Shown here one piece after another: positions 1-12,829 of a stretch of DNA of 64,000 nucleotides. Both the position numbers and the translations under genes were made by a program. Source of the DNA: Rhizopus arrhizus (lineage: Eukaryota > Mucoromycota > Mucoromycetes > Mucorales > Rhizopodaceae); assembly GCA_024220505.1 (NCBI GenBank), contig JAKZZE010000006.1:1922001-1986000 (forward strand), in the 5' to 3' direction. Every line of letters begins with the position of its first letter. Position 1 is the stretch's first letter. The notes beneath the pieces were generated by a model. That model was not told where the DNA came from, made no database searches, and saw only the letters and a program-made list of their open reading frames with translations.

Positions 1-1032
1 TTTTGATGTAAACAATAGCTTACTACAATCAATAAGCTCCTTGTTGTAACTTTTATTCAAGTAAACTTTGGATATATCAAGTACATGAACAAAATCCGCA
101 ATCTTTGATTATTTCCTCTTCCTTTTAGATCTCTCTTTCATATTTGAGTGTGTTGTTGTTCAGGCCCATATCATTAGACTCTGTTTTGTTTCAATTAAAA
201 GCATTGCTTTGATTTTTTTTGTGCATGTTCTTAGCTACATACTTAATGTTGAGTTAGGGTAGTTTTTATGTATAGTGCAATTTGTTTTTCTTGTACCAAC
301 AATGAGAAGTAAATACAGCCTGTGTGCATAAACATGTGCCAATTGCCAATCATTATCCAATGATATTTTATTATTGGTTAGCGAAAAACGTATAATATGC
401 TGTATGATGGCTTATATTGCAATATATTGTTAGGTTCTCGATTAGAGGGATTGTTTGTTTTGTATACATTCAATCTTGATATAATTATATCATATGTCTT
501 TAGCTTCAATGATATGATCAAAGACCAACTAAAACAGCTTATTCTTTGCTTTAAGTGGAATTGATGCTTTTCACCACAGCCGAATTAAACTGGGTATCAC
601 ATACTGAAATACAGTTTTTATAATTGTATTATTCAAAGAGATTACATTTTTGCAAACATTAATTCATATAGATATATATGCTACTCAAAATAAACGTTAC
701 AATACTATGTATTTCAGGTAAACAAATGTAGGCAAAACAAGGAAGCCATGTTTGCTTTGCTTTCAGTTTGTTTTCCCATCTTGGTAGAATTTGTTTATTT
801 GGGAGTACAAAAGCTAGCTAAAAGGCACCCAAATTTATATTCCGAACTAAATCATTTTATAAAAAATAAGCAGCTCTTTCTTTGCATCTACTCGTCTAAT
901 CTTCTTTTTTATTACAAAATAAAAAAAAGAGAGTAAGAGAGAGGGGGAGATTACTTAATCAAAAGGTAGAATATTTTATTTATATTTTTTATTCTCAAAC
1001 TTATAGAAATAGGCCATTACAGTTACGCATAT
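1..1032. other. gene-poor flank upstream of PIK1
   Basis: AT-rich sequence with scattered stops on both strands. A short open frame at 748-936 has low-complexity composition and no family resemblance, so I do not call it. The last few hundred bases presumably hold the PIK1 promoter and leader, but no specific element is recognised. Confidence 0.5.
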
Positions 1033-3561
1033 ATGTCGAATGCACTTTTGTTGCGACTCTTCACCTCAGAATTTTTCAATTCTTGGATAGCTGTGTCTTA
1101 TTTGTTCCGATATTCAGACAATGTTGGTATACAACATTATCTTTGTTCCGAGTTGAAAAAGTTCCCACCATCCGAAATTGAATTCTTTTTACCTCAACTA
1201 ATGTAAGTAGAACTTTTGTTAGAGTCAGCACTTTTATTTACCATTTTTAGACACCTTTTGATCACAAAGCCTTCAGAGTCTGTGGCATTAGAATGTTTCA
1301 TAGTAGAAATGTGTGAAAAATCGACGCATATGGCGATTATGGTAAATAATAGAGATGATGCACGTAACGGCATATGCTGATTCCCAATTCAGTCGTTGTG
1401 GTATTTACAGGCCTATTTATCCGATTTTTCTGTCAACCCGTCTGGAGGATCCTTTGATCTTTGCAAAAGAGTACTTAATCGGTGTCAAGCTATTGTTTTC
1501 TCCGAAGACAACGAATCAGATCAATCATCGTTCATACCCACTCAAAAGGTAAGAGAAAATGCTCTGCCTGCACTTGTTGGTCTGGGCGCCATGCTGGCAA
1601 GCATTGGACAGCCTCTGATGATGAGACCAGCTGGACAGATTGCTATTGCGCAGGGCCGCAGAAATCGAACATTGAGTATCACTTCCAACCAGTCGCCTAC
1701 TTTGGTGGAAGAAGATACAACACATAACACTACTACTGCCGTTACTACTACAACAACAGCAATACCGGTAGTAACAGATGAAGTCACGCCAAAAAAATTA
1801 ATTATTCCAGAGACCCCTCATCCATCCTATTTATCTGCTTCACATCCTGATTTGCCTATTTCAAAAAAGGTCTACTTTAACCCTTTTAATTCATCACCCT
1901 CCCTTGAAGATTTACATCGCGGTAAAGCATTCTCCATGGCAAAGTATATTAAATCTGCTCAACAAAAACTGAACAAAAAGGTAATCGGAATCCAAGAAGA
2001 CAGCACTCTTAAAAAGAAAAAAACGTTTGAAAGTCTATCTGTATTTGACCCAAAACTTACTGTTCTTGGACAATCTTCTGTGCCAACTAATACGACTTCT
2101 CACTCACCCGACGTATCTGATTGCTCTTCATCAGAAGAAAACATCAGAAGACATTCCATTAAATACATTCAATCAGACTCTGAAGATAGCGATCATGAAG
2201 GGACAGCAGAGCAGCAAATACTGTCAAAGATGTACCTTGAAAATAGAAGGATGCTACTTCGCTCTAATTATTTTCGATCTGAGATGCAATTTATTTTGGC
2301 TCTGGTAGATATTGCTACACGTTTGATCATAGTGCCAAAAGAGGCACGTATGAGTGCACTTCATGCAGAGTTGACCCTTCTCAACCATAATTTACCTGCA
2401 GAGATCTGCCTTCCTCTTTGGTGCCTTGCAACTACCGATAAGCCTTATCATCACCGGATTGTAAGAATCAATCCTTCGGATGCTGTTATATTAAATTCAG
2501 CTGAAAGAGTAAACAGAGAAGGAATACATATGCTAGAGAAGAAAAACTAATTTTCTAAACATTAGGCGCCTTATTTACTAACGATTGAGGTATTGGATAA
2601 TGAATTAAGTTTTGAAGATGATGGCTATGCTTCTACCTTATATCGAAAGCGGCAACTATTAAGAAAAACAAATACATTATTAAGGCACCGAAAACAACCA
2701 TCATACTCAAAGGAAGGAGAAGGAAAACTGAAGCTTACAAAACAAGTTTCAGCAGATATAGGTGAATGTCAACCTGAGAAGAAGCCAAGTCCTCCAACTA
2801 GCCGACGCAATTCAAAATCAGCAGACAATTATGCTGAGCGAATGCGTACGGCAGCGGTCATGCTTGCCCAGTTGCAGCAAGGCAACAATGTATCGAATAA
2901 AAGCAAGCCTAGATTTAGGCAGGGCACAGAGCAAATTCGACAAAAAATCATACAAGAGATGAATACACTTGAAGAACAGCGTATGAAAAAGATGAAGACA
3001 GAAGGCGTTGGAAGTGGTATTGGAGGAGGAGGAGGTGAAGGAGCAGGTGGTGATATGCTAGAGGATGAGCAACATATTGCATGGGTTGTTAACAAAGAAG
3101 ATCCAAGTGGTAATGTAACACTGAAATATACATAGCATAACTAATGATTAGTCTCTTTAGCCGCTGTATTATCTGAAAATTGGGAAACAAAGAAAGAACG
3201 CTTAAGAAGCTCATCGCCTTATGGCCACCTGCCCAATTGGAGATTAATTTCTGTCATTGTGAAAAATGGATCTGACTTGCGTCAGGAACAATTTGCTATT
3301 CAACTCATACGTGAACTGCAGAGGATTTGGGAAGATACAGGTGTCGACGTTTGGGTTAAATAGTATGGATGAATTCACTTTTTTTTGCGGATTTATGCTG
3401 ACTCTTTTATAGCTATAGAGTGCTAGTGACCTCAGATGGATCAGGTTTAATTGAAACATTACGAAACACGGTTTCTATTCATTCAATTAAGAAAGAGGCC
3501 TATACAAGACAATGGAATGATAAAGGTGCTGTTTTTACTTTATATGACTATTTTGAAAGGG

Positions 3562-3598
<37 letters not shown>

Positions 3599-4223
3599 AC
3601 TAACGATGAATAGCAATGGGGATCCCCTGATTCAGATGAATTCATAAAAGCGCAGGACGCATTTATGAGAAGTTTAGCAGGCTATTCAATTGCTTGTTAT
3701 ATATTACAAATCAAAGATAGACATAATGGCAATCTATTAATTGATGATATGGGTCATTTAATTCGTAAGTTGTCAAAGAATAAGCTATTTCTACATGTAT
3801 TAATAAAATTATCAAGATATTGATTTTGGATTTATGCTCTCAAATTCTCCTGGATCTGTGGGATTTGAGATGGCTCCATTCAAGCTTCCACAAGAGTATA
3901 TTGATATTCTTGGTGGCGTTCATGGTGAGAAATTTGCTGAATATAAGGCGTTGACGAAGGCAGCATTTTTAGCAGTTCGTAAACACAGTGAAAATATTCT
4001 GCTTCTGACAGAGATGATGTGTAAAGATTCAAAGCTGCCTTGCTTTCAGAATGGTGAACTCACCGTCTCCCAATTACGCGATAGATTTCAATTACAATTG
4101 ACAGAACCACAAGCAGAGGAGCTTATTGATAAACTAATCATGAGTAGTTGTTGTAATGTGTTTACCCGATTATATGATACCTTTCAATATTACTCACAGG
4201 TATGCACGTTTAAAAAGAAGTAA
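1033..4223 (+). CDS. PIK1: phosphatidylinositol 4-kinase, Pik1/PI4K-beta type
   Basis: It makes PI4P from phosphatidylinositol, chiefly at the Golgi (family knowledge). Eight exons fit: 1033-1202, 1251-1341, 1393-2508, 2566-3109, 3161-3362, 3413-3560, 3614-3764 and 3817-4223, together 942 residues. The N-terminus carries the Pik1 lipid kinase unique helical region (about residues 1-125, including AIMSLWYLQAYLSDFS). A low-complexity Ser/Thr-rich middle follows, then a block (HRIVRINPSDAVILNSAER|APYLL) found in PI4K-beta proteins. The C-terminal PI3/4-kinase catalytic domain shows DLRQEQ, the catalytic loop IKDRHNGNLL and the activation-segment start HIDFGFML. The start ATG is chosen because translation there aligns with the Pik1 N-terminus at once. 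Intron 6 is mostly a poly(A) run. The last few residues are uncertain: a possible further intron starting near 4199 would end the protein after YYSQ. The 3' end faces the F-BAR gene. Confidence 0.95.
3561..3613 (+). other. PIK1 intron 6, 32-A tract
   Basis: The intron begins GTAT, continues with an uninterrupted run of 32 A (3565-3596) and ends GGACTAACGATGAATAG. That leaves a CTAAC branch-point-like motif about 13 bases before the AG. The reading frame continues exactly across it (FER|QWGSPD), so splicing is required. Confidence 0.85.
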
Positions 4224-4481
4224 AGACGTATTTTTTAAACTCTCTCTTACAATAGGGAATTTTGTAATGACCTTTATTCGCGTTACTTTCTCATATAATT
4301 ATCTCAGAGCTACTGTACTTACACTACTAATACATATATCTCACATTTTATCATTGTGCAGTAATCATTTCAAATCAAACAATTCATTCAATTATACTTT
4401 TTTTATGGATACTTTAATTTTTTTTTTTCATTTATTAAAAAGAAGAGGTATAATGCAGTAGAAAATAAAATAACGCGATTT

Positions 4482-7400
4482 TTAATGTTGTTGCATGGGA
4501 GAAGGAGCATCTATCATGTAATTTCCAGGCACAAGTCCTCTCTGGCCAGCTGCTTGGCTTATTAAACGCTCAGCTTGCCACCAGCCATCTGATTGCTTAT
4601 GAAGTATGCCAAGTACCTCATCTTGATTAAAAGACATTTCTCCGTCAATCTATAAGATGAAAAATAAATATATGTTCACTATAAAGTAGATTTGAATTTT
4701 TTTACCGTTGCTTCAAAAGGCCATTGTGCTTTTACATAGCAAATAAATCGATTAGTATTGTCACTCACTGGCGGCGCTTGAACAGGACGACTAAATTGAT
4801 CCTTGTCAGTACCAAGATCATTTGTAGTATATGGCTGATAAATTGCATAATGGTTGGGTGGATTTTGGTGGTCCATTTGTTGTTGAAGTATCTGTTGCTG
4901 TTGATGTTGCTGCCAATCAGGATAGCTGTCTTTATCCTTTTTCTTATCCTTTTTGTTACCTCCAGTAAAGAAAAGAGAAAACCTTCCTCCACTCTTGGCG
5001 TCCTTTCCTGATTTAACAGTAGAATCAGAGGTTGATTTATTATTTTTAGGTTGTTTTTCTGCATAGATAGAATGTTGCTGAGGAAAGAGATCTGGATTAT
5101 TGGGTTGTGTAGAAGAGGCGTTGTTCAAGTGGTCTGGTGGGCGGTATTGGACATATCCATTGGGATGAGGCGCCATGTAGCTATTCCTCGATGCTTCCTC
5201 AGGGCGAATCATTCCATTATTTTGCCATGGTGCAGGACGAATCCCGCTAATTTCATCTAATCGATCCTGCGGGCGATTCATAGTAGTTGGAGGCATTTGA
5301 GAATGTCTTCTGGCATCCTCAATAGCCTGATGAGCGGCCATTTGTGGATGCTTATTAACTGGATTTGGAATTTCAATGGTAAGAGGGATAACAGGTTTAT
5401 GCACTTTGGGTTGGTGTATTCTAGTCTCTTCTGCCACATGTTCAGCAACAACTGGAGAGCTAATTGACATACCTGCCATACCCTGTATAGCAGGCATAGG
5501 AGAGCTTTCAGCTGTTTCATTGCCTGTTGCTTTTATCGGCACTTGTTGAGGACGACGTATAGATGAAATAACCCATTTTTCATCTTTTGGTGGTGGTCTA
5601 GGCATTTTGTTTTTGTACTCTTCTTCATTGTCATCATCATCTTCATCAAATTGTGGATCAGACTCTACATTTTTTTCTGTAGATGATTGTACTCCATTAT
5701 TCAATGGCTTCTCGTCAGAATTACTAAATTTAGGATTAGGCACGGGTTTATATTTTAAGGGTTCTGCATCCGATGATTTTGGATTAATAGGCGCTGCTTC
5801 CGATACGACGTGTTTATTGTTGATTTCCCTATTTTCATCAGACTTTGATGAGCCAGGGCCTTCCTTTACGGGTTCATGGTTGTTATTGATCATGATAGGA
5901 GGTAAAGATTGAACCGGTTCATGATAACTATCATTATTTTGATTTAACATCTGCTCTACTTCTTCCATCGCACTGTACGTAGGTTGACTATTGGACGATA
6001 ATTCATGTGTTACTTCAGCTCTTGGCGTTTGCATATGTTCTAACTGTTGAAGTTGAATATCTACGGATTTTAATTCTTCATCAGGATTTGTCAAAACGGT
6101 AACACTATGTTCCAGCGATTCACTTGAAGCTTGCTGAGAAAATGACGGTTTACTTGTTGGTTTGTAGAATGCTTCATAAGGAATAGGGACTATTGCGATT
6201 ATAAGAAACAATTTACTTTTCTATTCTTTTTTCGGTATTTTACCTGGAAGTTGTGTGCCTGTTCCGTATGATTGCACGAAATCAATAATATCTTTTTGAA
6301 CATCCGTAATTTCTAAAGCAGCGCGTATTCTATCACAGCACTTTAAAGTGTGTAAGATAAAATAGAAGTGAAGGCATTATATGTAGTACCTCTTCATCAA
6401 TATTAAATGTACTTGTCATTATATTAGCAAATCTATACGTATATCAATTAATATTCATTAATAATTAATATTATAAACTTACGACCAAAGAGTGCTTCTT
6501 AAATAATTGATTCTTTTTAGCTCCATCTCTTGATAAACATTAGCACTATGTTTCCAATCATAAATCCACTTTTCGTTGACAATATTCAAATTATCAATGG
6601 ATCGCTTATACACTTGCTCTATTTTTATCCCAAGTACTTTTAGAACTCTTAATAATAATAATAGATCAAAGTTTTAACCTGCAACAATAACTAATCTTCT
6701 CTGTTCCTCAATTTCTTTTTCCATCTACCAATAAAGACACGGTCAGAAATCAAATACAGTTGTTGTTCAATATGTTTTACTTCAATTGTAAAGTGGGTTT
6801 CAAGTGACATCAATTTTGTACATTCAGCTGAATAATACTCTCTTGCCTATGATCATTACACACATTAATTATTTTCTTAATTTAATGTTTTTAAATACTT
6901 TACTCGTGCAACCTCATTTTCATGTAGATTTTTCAGTTGCTTTATGCTTTCTACTTGTGCATGTTGCTAAAAGAATATGTCAATCTGTGTGTTATGTATA
7001 GATTCTGTCATAGCTACCTTTTTGCGTATTTCTCGCTGCTCCTTCAAAAATCCGTCCAGCGGTATTTCAAGATGATCTCTAAGTTGTTGAGCCAAATCAA
7101 TATGAGCTCGGCCTGTCGTCTCTAGTGTAGAAGGGATACGAGATAAAGTCTCGGCAAAACTGCCTTCCTCATGTTCGCCAATCTTAGAAGTTGCTGCTAA
7201 TCTTAAAAGTCTTTCTCCATACTCTTGTTCAATTTGTGCTCTAATTTCGAGTGAGATTTTTCCCAAGTTACAATGAACAAAATAAATAACCTTGATTCAT
7301 ATAGACGCTTTATTTCTTCGCATGTTTCCTTTGACCTTTTTAATCTGTTAAATATTATATCAACTCCTTTATAGTTTTCGTCCTAAATAAAGAAGAAAAA

Positions 7401-7514
7401 AGAGGAAAATATTAAATTAACTGATTGTTTTCATGTTTTGTGCTTTGTTACCCAAAAACCATCAGAAAAGTTAGACCCTGGAGGGATTTGTTTGTGCAAT
7501 ACACTTGTAGTCAT
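4482..7514 (-). CDS. F-BAR and SH3 protein, Cdc15/Imp2/Hof1 family
   Basis: Membrane-bending scaffold of the family that organises the cytokinetic ring and cell cortex in fungi (family knowledge). The start (ATG at 7514) gives a short leader followed by SNFSDGFW, the typical FCH beginning. The next exons read DENYKGVDIIFNRLKRSKETC and YESRAQIEQEYGERLLRLA, and the F-BAR helices continue to about 6250 (KHSANVYQEMELKRI, RSTLWSFANI). A long disordered Pro/Ser/Gln-rich region is encoded by 6211-4705. A C-terminal SH3 domain is split by a short intron near 4650-4705 and shows AQWPFEAT, DGWWQAERL and GLVPGNYM. The stop is at 4482-4484. Around ten short introns are needed, and their exact borders in the F-BAR part are less certain than the two ends. 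The gene is convergent with PIK1 and divergent from MED16. Confidence 0.88.
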
Positions 7515-7530
7515 ATATGAAATAAAATAA

Positions 7531-7572
7531 AAAAGAAAAGAAAAGAAAAGAAAAGAAAAGAAAAGAAGAGGA
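7531..7572. repeat. AAAAG microsatellite in divergent promoter
   Basis: About seven tandem AAAAG-type units, then GA-rich sequence, lie in the 176-bp gap between the start codons of the F-BAR gene and MED16. On the F-BAR strand this is a pyrimidine-rich leader. Confidence 0.8.
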
Positions 7573-7690
7573 AGAAAAGGAGAATAGAAAGCAGCAGAAT
7601 AAAAAAAAAGCCTTTCAATCTCGGGACTGTTTCACAAAGTTAAAAATAGGTTTCCTTTCCCTTTTTTTCTGTTTGCTTTCTTTCTTCTTT

Positions 7691-10594
7691 ATGGTTCAAC
7701 TTGTTGCCTCAAAAAGGCAAAAGCTCTCATACACTGATCATAAAATACCTAGATACTCTTCTTCTTTCAATTTTTCTTCGCTTACTTTTAAACAGTCTCC
7801 TCAAGCTTTATCCATTTCTAAACAAAATATTTTAATATCTGCACCTATTCAACCCATTTCTAACCAAATTCACCTTATTGCTGGGGATCTCTATACGCAT
7901 AATCGTATACATATTCAGAAAACACATGTTGAAATAATACAAAATTATCATAAACAGTACACTTTGACTCACATAGAATGGAATCAAAAGGGAAATGCTT
8001 TTGCCTCCATCGATGAAACAGGCCAATTAGCTTTATGGCAACTTGAGGTAAACTTTCTTTATTAAAGGAATCTAAAACGTATACAAAACCAGTCTATTGT
8101 ATTTATATAGAGTCCTATTGAAAACTGGAAATTAAAGTACAGTGTAAATCTAAAACAACCTTTAGCCGCCTTTTTTTGGTTGAATGCTGAACGCGAGGTA
8201 TGTATATATTTCACGTATATATACACCAAAAAGCAATATCAACAATAATTTCTCTTAGTATACAGATAACTTAATACGTGAACCTGAAATTCATTTACGA
8301 AATCCTTATGGGCATCTTGGTTTTTTGACAGTGACCGTGCATGGTGAGATCACGGTCCATTACCAGCGTTGCGGTTCACTCTTTTCAAGTTTTTCTACAT
8401 ATATTCCAAATACGACACAAAGAGATATCAAACGTTCTGATTCGAGCTGCTTTAGCATGTCTCTTTCGGGACTCGACGATTGGCAACGTATTTCTCATGC
8501 GGCTATTACTTTAGTAAAAGATAAAATTTATCTCGCGACACATTGTGCATCTTTTCAACCCAAAGCTATTCAAATTTACACTATTGACATCAAGTTTCCA
8601 ACTGTAGATAAAAAGGGTGCAATTCAACGTAAATTAGTGGCCAGTGCTTGTCTTGATAAAGATGATTTCCATGTGACACAGATGGTTTTCAAGAGGAGAG
8701 CAGATAATCTTCAGCTCTATTTGGGTTTAGGAGGTAAAAAAAAGCATAATGTGCGAGAAATATATTGAAAAAGCGAAAATACGGGCACTAAAACAACATT
8801 ACAGAAGAAACAGAACTAGGATGGAATGGTCTTGTTCAGCAATGGGAATTAAAACAAGTCGAACAATCATTTACTACTGACCTAGGTTCTGTTTCAAGGA
8901 ATCGAACCGTAAGTTTCTATGTGAATGATTACGAATATCCCTTTCTAATACTCTCTTTTTAGACTCTTCACTGTCAATTAAAGATACAAGTAGACGGAAA
9001 GTATATTACTTGCTTAAAATGTACAAAGGATGGACATTTGGCGATGGGTTTATCAGACGGCAGCATACATTTAGAATTATCAAAGCAAGGGTTGTTAAAG
9101 AATAATGAAACATTGTCTTATGCACCTTATTTTTGGTGTGTTGTTCAATCCAAAGACTCGGATGATGTAGTAGATATCAATTTTTCTCCAAATGAGACAC
9201 ATTTACTTTATATTCATGCATCAGGAAAAATTGGCATTGCCAGAGCCACTCATAATATCTTTACTGAAGAGCATGGTAAAGAAATAGATAATATAAAAAA
9301 AAAAATTATGCTTCTTATACACTTGCTTCTTAGCTAAAATATTAAACATCAAGATTCAACAATGCTTATTTAACAATGTGGATGCATCGGATTTAACATC
9401 AGAGCTTATTAGATTAAGTAAACAGCCAGGTTTTGAAGGTAAAAGGATAAAATATGAAAGAATAACAGGTTATTTAATGCTCTATTAGATAAACCACAAG
9501 AAATTGTAGATAAAGTATTGAGTATTTATGAATCACATTACCAGAATGAAGAAGAGTGGAATGTAGGGCAATTACAAAAAGCCTATGGATTAGCATTAAC
9601 TGTATTCACTCGTTTACCGGGGAAACAAGTTCAAAGTACCAATTTGTCTAGAGGGCTGCAACTACCTGTTATTTTAGAATGCTTTATTTCCAGTTGCTCC
9701 TCAAATTATAAAGATATCACTAGGATGCTCAACAAGGAGGATGTGCATTTAGAATTTGAGCCTAATAGTCTGTGGTCGCTTGTATTATTATCTACGTGGG
9801 TATTTGATTATGTAAAGTGGGTATTACATGAGTGGAATATGCTACTTCATTCAAAGAAATCTCAAATATCAGGTAAAAAGTTAAAAAGAGAGTGTAAAAG
9901 GAGCGAAACTGATATACAGTAAAGACAACAATAAAGCAGTACATTCTGTATTATTTGTTCACAAAGAATCAAGAGAATACTTGATCAAGATATTAATGTT
10001 AATTCAACATTTTATACGATATACAAATGAAGCCGATTATCAACTTGATCATTTATCTCAATCACAACCTATATTACAACAATACGCAAATACATTGAAA
10101 ACTGATCCTCCAATAGCCATAAAAGAAGTCGTCAATCTATTAAACGATTTAAATAGCATAGAATCAAATACCAAAAGTAAATACTACTTTATACATATAA
10201 ACCAGTCTAACTTTATAATAATAGTAAACAATAGATGGACTGTTCTTTTAAAATCCACTTTAGAAGGTTATTCAATACCTCAACTCCGAAACATATCAGT
10301 GAAATATAAAGACAAATGCACTAAACCATGTATTTACATCAAGAAAGAAATTATTGGTAAATATGACCCTATTCGTAAAAGAAGACTTACAGAGGATGTG
10401 AAAACAAGTCTTTGTACTCGGTAAATACAACATATGCATCACATTCTTTTATTTATATGCTATTAAACAGATGTCATCAGCACATATTGCCAGTTCATAC
10501 AGAATCTGATAACTTGGATCCTTGCTCATCTGCTCAATGGTATCAAAGCTTAAGAAAAAGATGTGTATGTGGTGGAATATACATTTCGATATAA
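7691..10594 (+). CDS. MED16: Mediator complex subunit 16 (Med16)
   Basis: Tail-module subunit of Mediator, linking transcription factors to RNA polymerase II. Ten exons sum to 798 residues: 7691-8047, 8111-8197, 8259-8733, 8805-8908, 8963-9275, 9334-9438, 9489-9872, 9925-10176, 10225-10420 and 10471-10594. The N-terminal half is a WD40-like propeller. It includes WNQKGNAFASIDETGQLALWQ and the Med16-type stretch NPYGHLGFLTVTVHGEITVHYQR. The C-terminus spells a zinc-ribbon-like ending, LCTRCHQH followed by QWYQSLRKRCVCGG, matching the Cys pattern at the end of animal MED16. That ending crosses the last intron in phase, supporting the model. The start is the first ATG of the frame; a TTG further upstream is not needed. 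Confidence 0.85.
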
Positions 10595-10666
10595 TAAAAC
10601 ATAATGTATTTTCATCGGATTTTGGAGAAGATTGCGGTAATTTTTGAAATGATAAATTAGATTTTG

Positions 10667-10721
<55 letters not shown>

Positions 10722-11237
10722 GTTGCATTTCTTGAGAAAAGCTTGGCGGTGATATTGAAAAAATACAGTTGGAATTTCATTTAAATTTAACAATGCAAAA
10801 CTAGGAAAGTGCAGCTATACTGCATGAACAAAACTTAATCCATAGGGCTGACTTTCCTCTACGGGCTTGAATTGTGCAGATCGATGGCATTCTAAACCAA
10901 ATGCTGTATAATTATTAATAAAAGACATACAGCGTGTTTAGAAGCATCTATCTGTTGATATAATTTTTCTCTGAAACCATATCTATTTATTTGAAATAGC
11001 TTAATATATTTGCTTAGTTGCTTAGTTTTTTGTCTCGATCACTTTAACAATAGCCTAAAACTCTCCTTAAAATATGTTAGACACCGACAGTCTCATAATA
11101 GCAAGATTACTTTCTTAACACATGTTCAAGATATATATTGGTATGAAGTTGATGCAATGCTAAATATATATATTTTTTTCTGTTTCTGCCTCAATGCCCC
11201 AATAACCCTTCCTCTCCTGAGAGGCATATTTTGACAG
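10595..11237. other. intergenic, with a 52-A tract
   Basis: A run of 52 A occupies 10667-10718, directly downstream of MED16. The rest is AT-rich, with no supported gene on either strand. Confidence 0.7.
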
Positions 11238-11944
11238 ACAAAGATTGCAGTTGAGTACTCTGAAGGGTTCATCAGAAAGCGTTTTTCCCTGGATGAGGCC
11301 CTTTGGAGCCCTTTTGGTGGCTAGGAAGCCAATTCTGACAATGTTGCTCAAGTTGAACTTGGCTTAATTCATTCCGATGCTTTGAAATCGGAAGATTACG
11401 TTGCTTTTCTTAGGAGTCGCTCCGAGCATACTGCTGATCTTCAGATTCATTATGTGAACATACGAATCAACCATGCTACTACCTATTCAATTCATCAAAA
11501 ATGTTGATTATCGCATTATTTCAGGAACCAGCTTGCTGACCATTCCCTAATTGTTAATTTTAGACAGAAATTTGTTGATGATGTTACTTTTGTGATGGGA
11601 AATTGGTCTGCTCCAAACTCCAGGTTTTGTAAGCCCATTTGTGGTGTAGTTTTTAAAAGACCCCTTCAGAAGCATGGTTTACAAGTAAATGCTGCCCACG
11701 TCGTGAAGAAATGATCTTTGAGACCTTTCGAATGGCACTGAATCCTTGTACTTATAAGATTCAAGCCCGCACTTATTTTATTAGATATGGCCTATTATGA
11801 TGTACAAATCGAAATTGCCGAGTTCCTGTGATTAATAACAATGGGAAGCGCGATTTAGCTGCCTGCCTTAACATATTGCATATTGTTCGTTCGCTTCGTG
11901 ATCATGACCAGATTTCCGAAAGGTTCAGACGTGATGTGCCTTAA
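11238..11944 (+). pseudogene. decayed TnpB/Fanzor-like nuclease gene
   Basis: One frame carries recognisable coding sequence from about 11238 to 11705, broken by TAG at 11322-11324 and TGA at 11505-11507. It includes DDVTFVMGNWSAPNSRFCKP, a motif I associate with a transposon-borne protein family of Mucorales. Near 11690 the frame shifts; the new frame runs to a TAA at 11942-11944 with a TGA at 11798-11800. The second part holds a zinc-ribbon relic (CCPRREEM ... CTNRNC, one expected Cys replaced by Arg), then GKRDLAACLNILHI. That resembles the RuvC-III motif (NRDxNAxxNI) of TnpB and Fanzor nucleases. The 5' part with the other RuvC residues is not recognisable, so the element looks truncated as well as broken. 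Assignment to Fanzor rather than another zinc-ribbon transposon protein is inference. Confidence 0.5.
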
Positions 11945-12714
11945 CGATGAAGAAGACTAAGAAGATCAAGAAGACCTACAGAACATGCTGACAAATTACA
12001 AGACCAACGATCAGCCCACCGCCTCAGAAACCAACAATTTTTCCTGAACAATTATCACTGCTCAACATCCAGATGTAGTAAATGTAAGTTATAAACATAA
12101 TAGTAGCTTTTGAACTCTTACTCATTTTTTCTTTTTTCATTATTTTCAACTCTATACATACATTGATCATTCTCACTTTCATATAAGTACGCTAAACAAC
12201 TCAACCGAACACGCATCTAGCTTTCTTCTATTCTATTTTATATCTTTGGGTATTTTCTTTGCTTTCCCTTTTGGTCTCTTTTCTTGTCATTTTTATTCTA
12301 ATTTTGTTACGTTTCTTCACTACTTTTTCTTACCTCTTTATCAATTATTTCAAGCTCAATTTACCACCGATTAATAAAAATAGTGCAGGACGAATGCTCA
12401 ACAGAAAGCGAAGATACTAGAGAATTTGAAATGAGTGAAGACAATTTTGGTGAAAGCTCAGGCGATGAAGAAAGTGGGGTAGATTCTACTACCTCTAAGA
12501 AATTGGAAGGATCGGAAGATTTGTCTGATTCCATTAACAATTTATACTCAGCTTTTTATCCAACGTGACATATAAATAGCTTTTATTATAACTAATGAGC
12601 ATAAGCAAAGAGAAAAGATGAATAAGAGCATGTCCTAATCAAGAAGAGCTAACTATAAAAAATACGTAACATTTCTTTTTGTAAATTATACACAAAATAC
12701 AAATTCAAAGTTAG

Positions 12715-12753
<39 letters not shown>

Positions 12754-12829
12754 AGATTGAATTCGTTTTTGCATTAAAGTTTTTCTTTTTCTTTCTCCTC
12801 CTTTTTTTGGAACTCCTTTTGACATAACT
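11945..12829. other. intergenic, weak acidic ORF and 32-A tract
   Basis: A short open frame at 12383-12568 (acidic, Ser/Glu-rich, no early ATG) follows an AG acceptor-like site. It could be an orphan exon or chance, and I do not call it a gene. A 32-A run lies at 12718-12749. The tract just before 12830 presumably contains the leader of the Rco1-like gene. Confidence 0.5.

Noticed and set aside
748..936. Small frame before PIK1
   Set aside because: Low complexity, Phe/Lys-rich, no conservation recognised, and PIK1 is complete without it.
4156..4461. Frame overlapping the PIK1 3' end
   Set aside because: Out of frame with the kinase, hydrophobic low-complexity translation of AT-rich 3' flank.
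10449..10793. Minus-strand frames with long poly-Phe
   Set aside because: They arise from the 52-A run and the antisense of the last MED16 exon.
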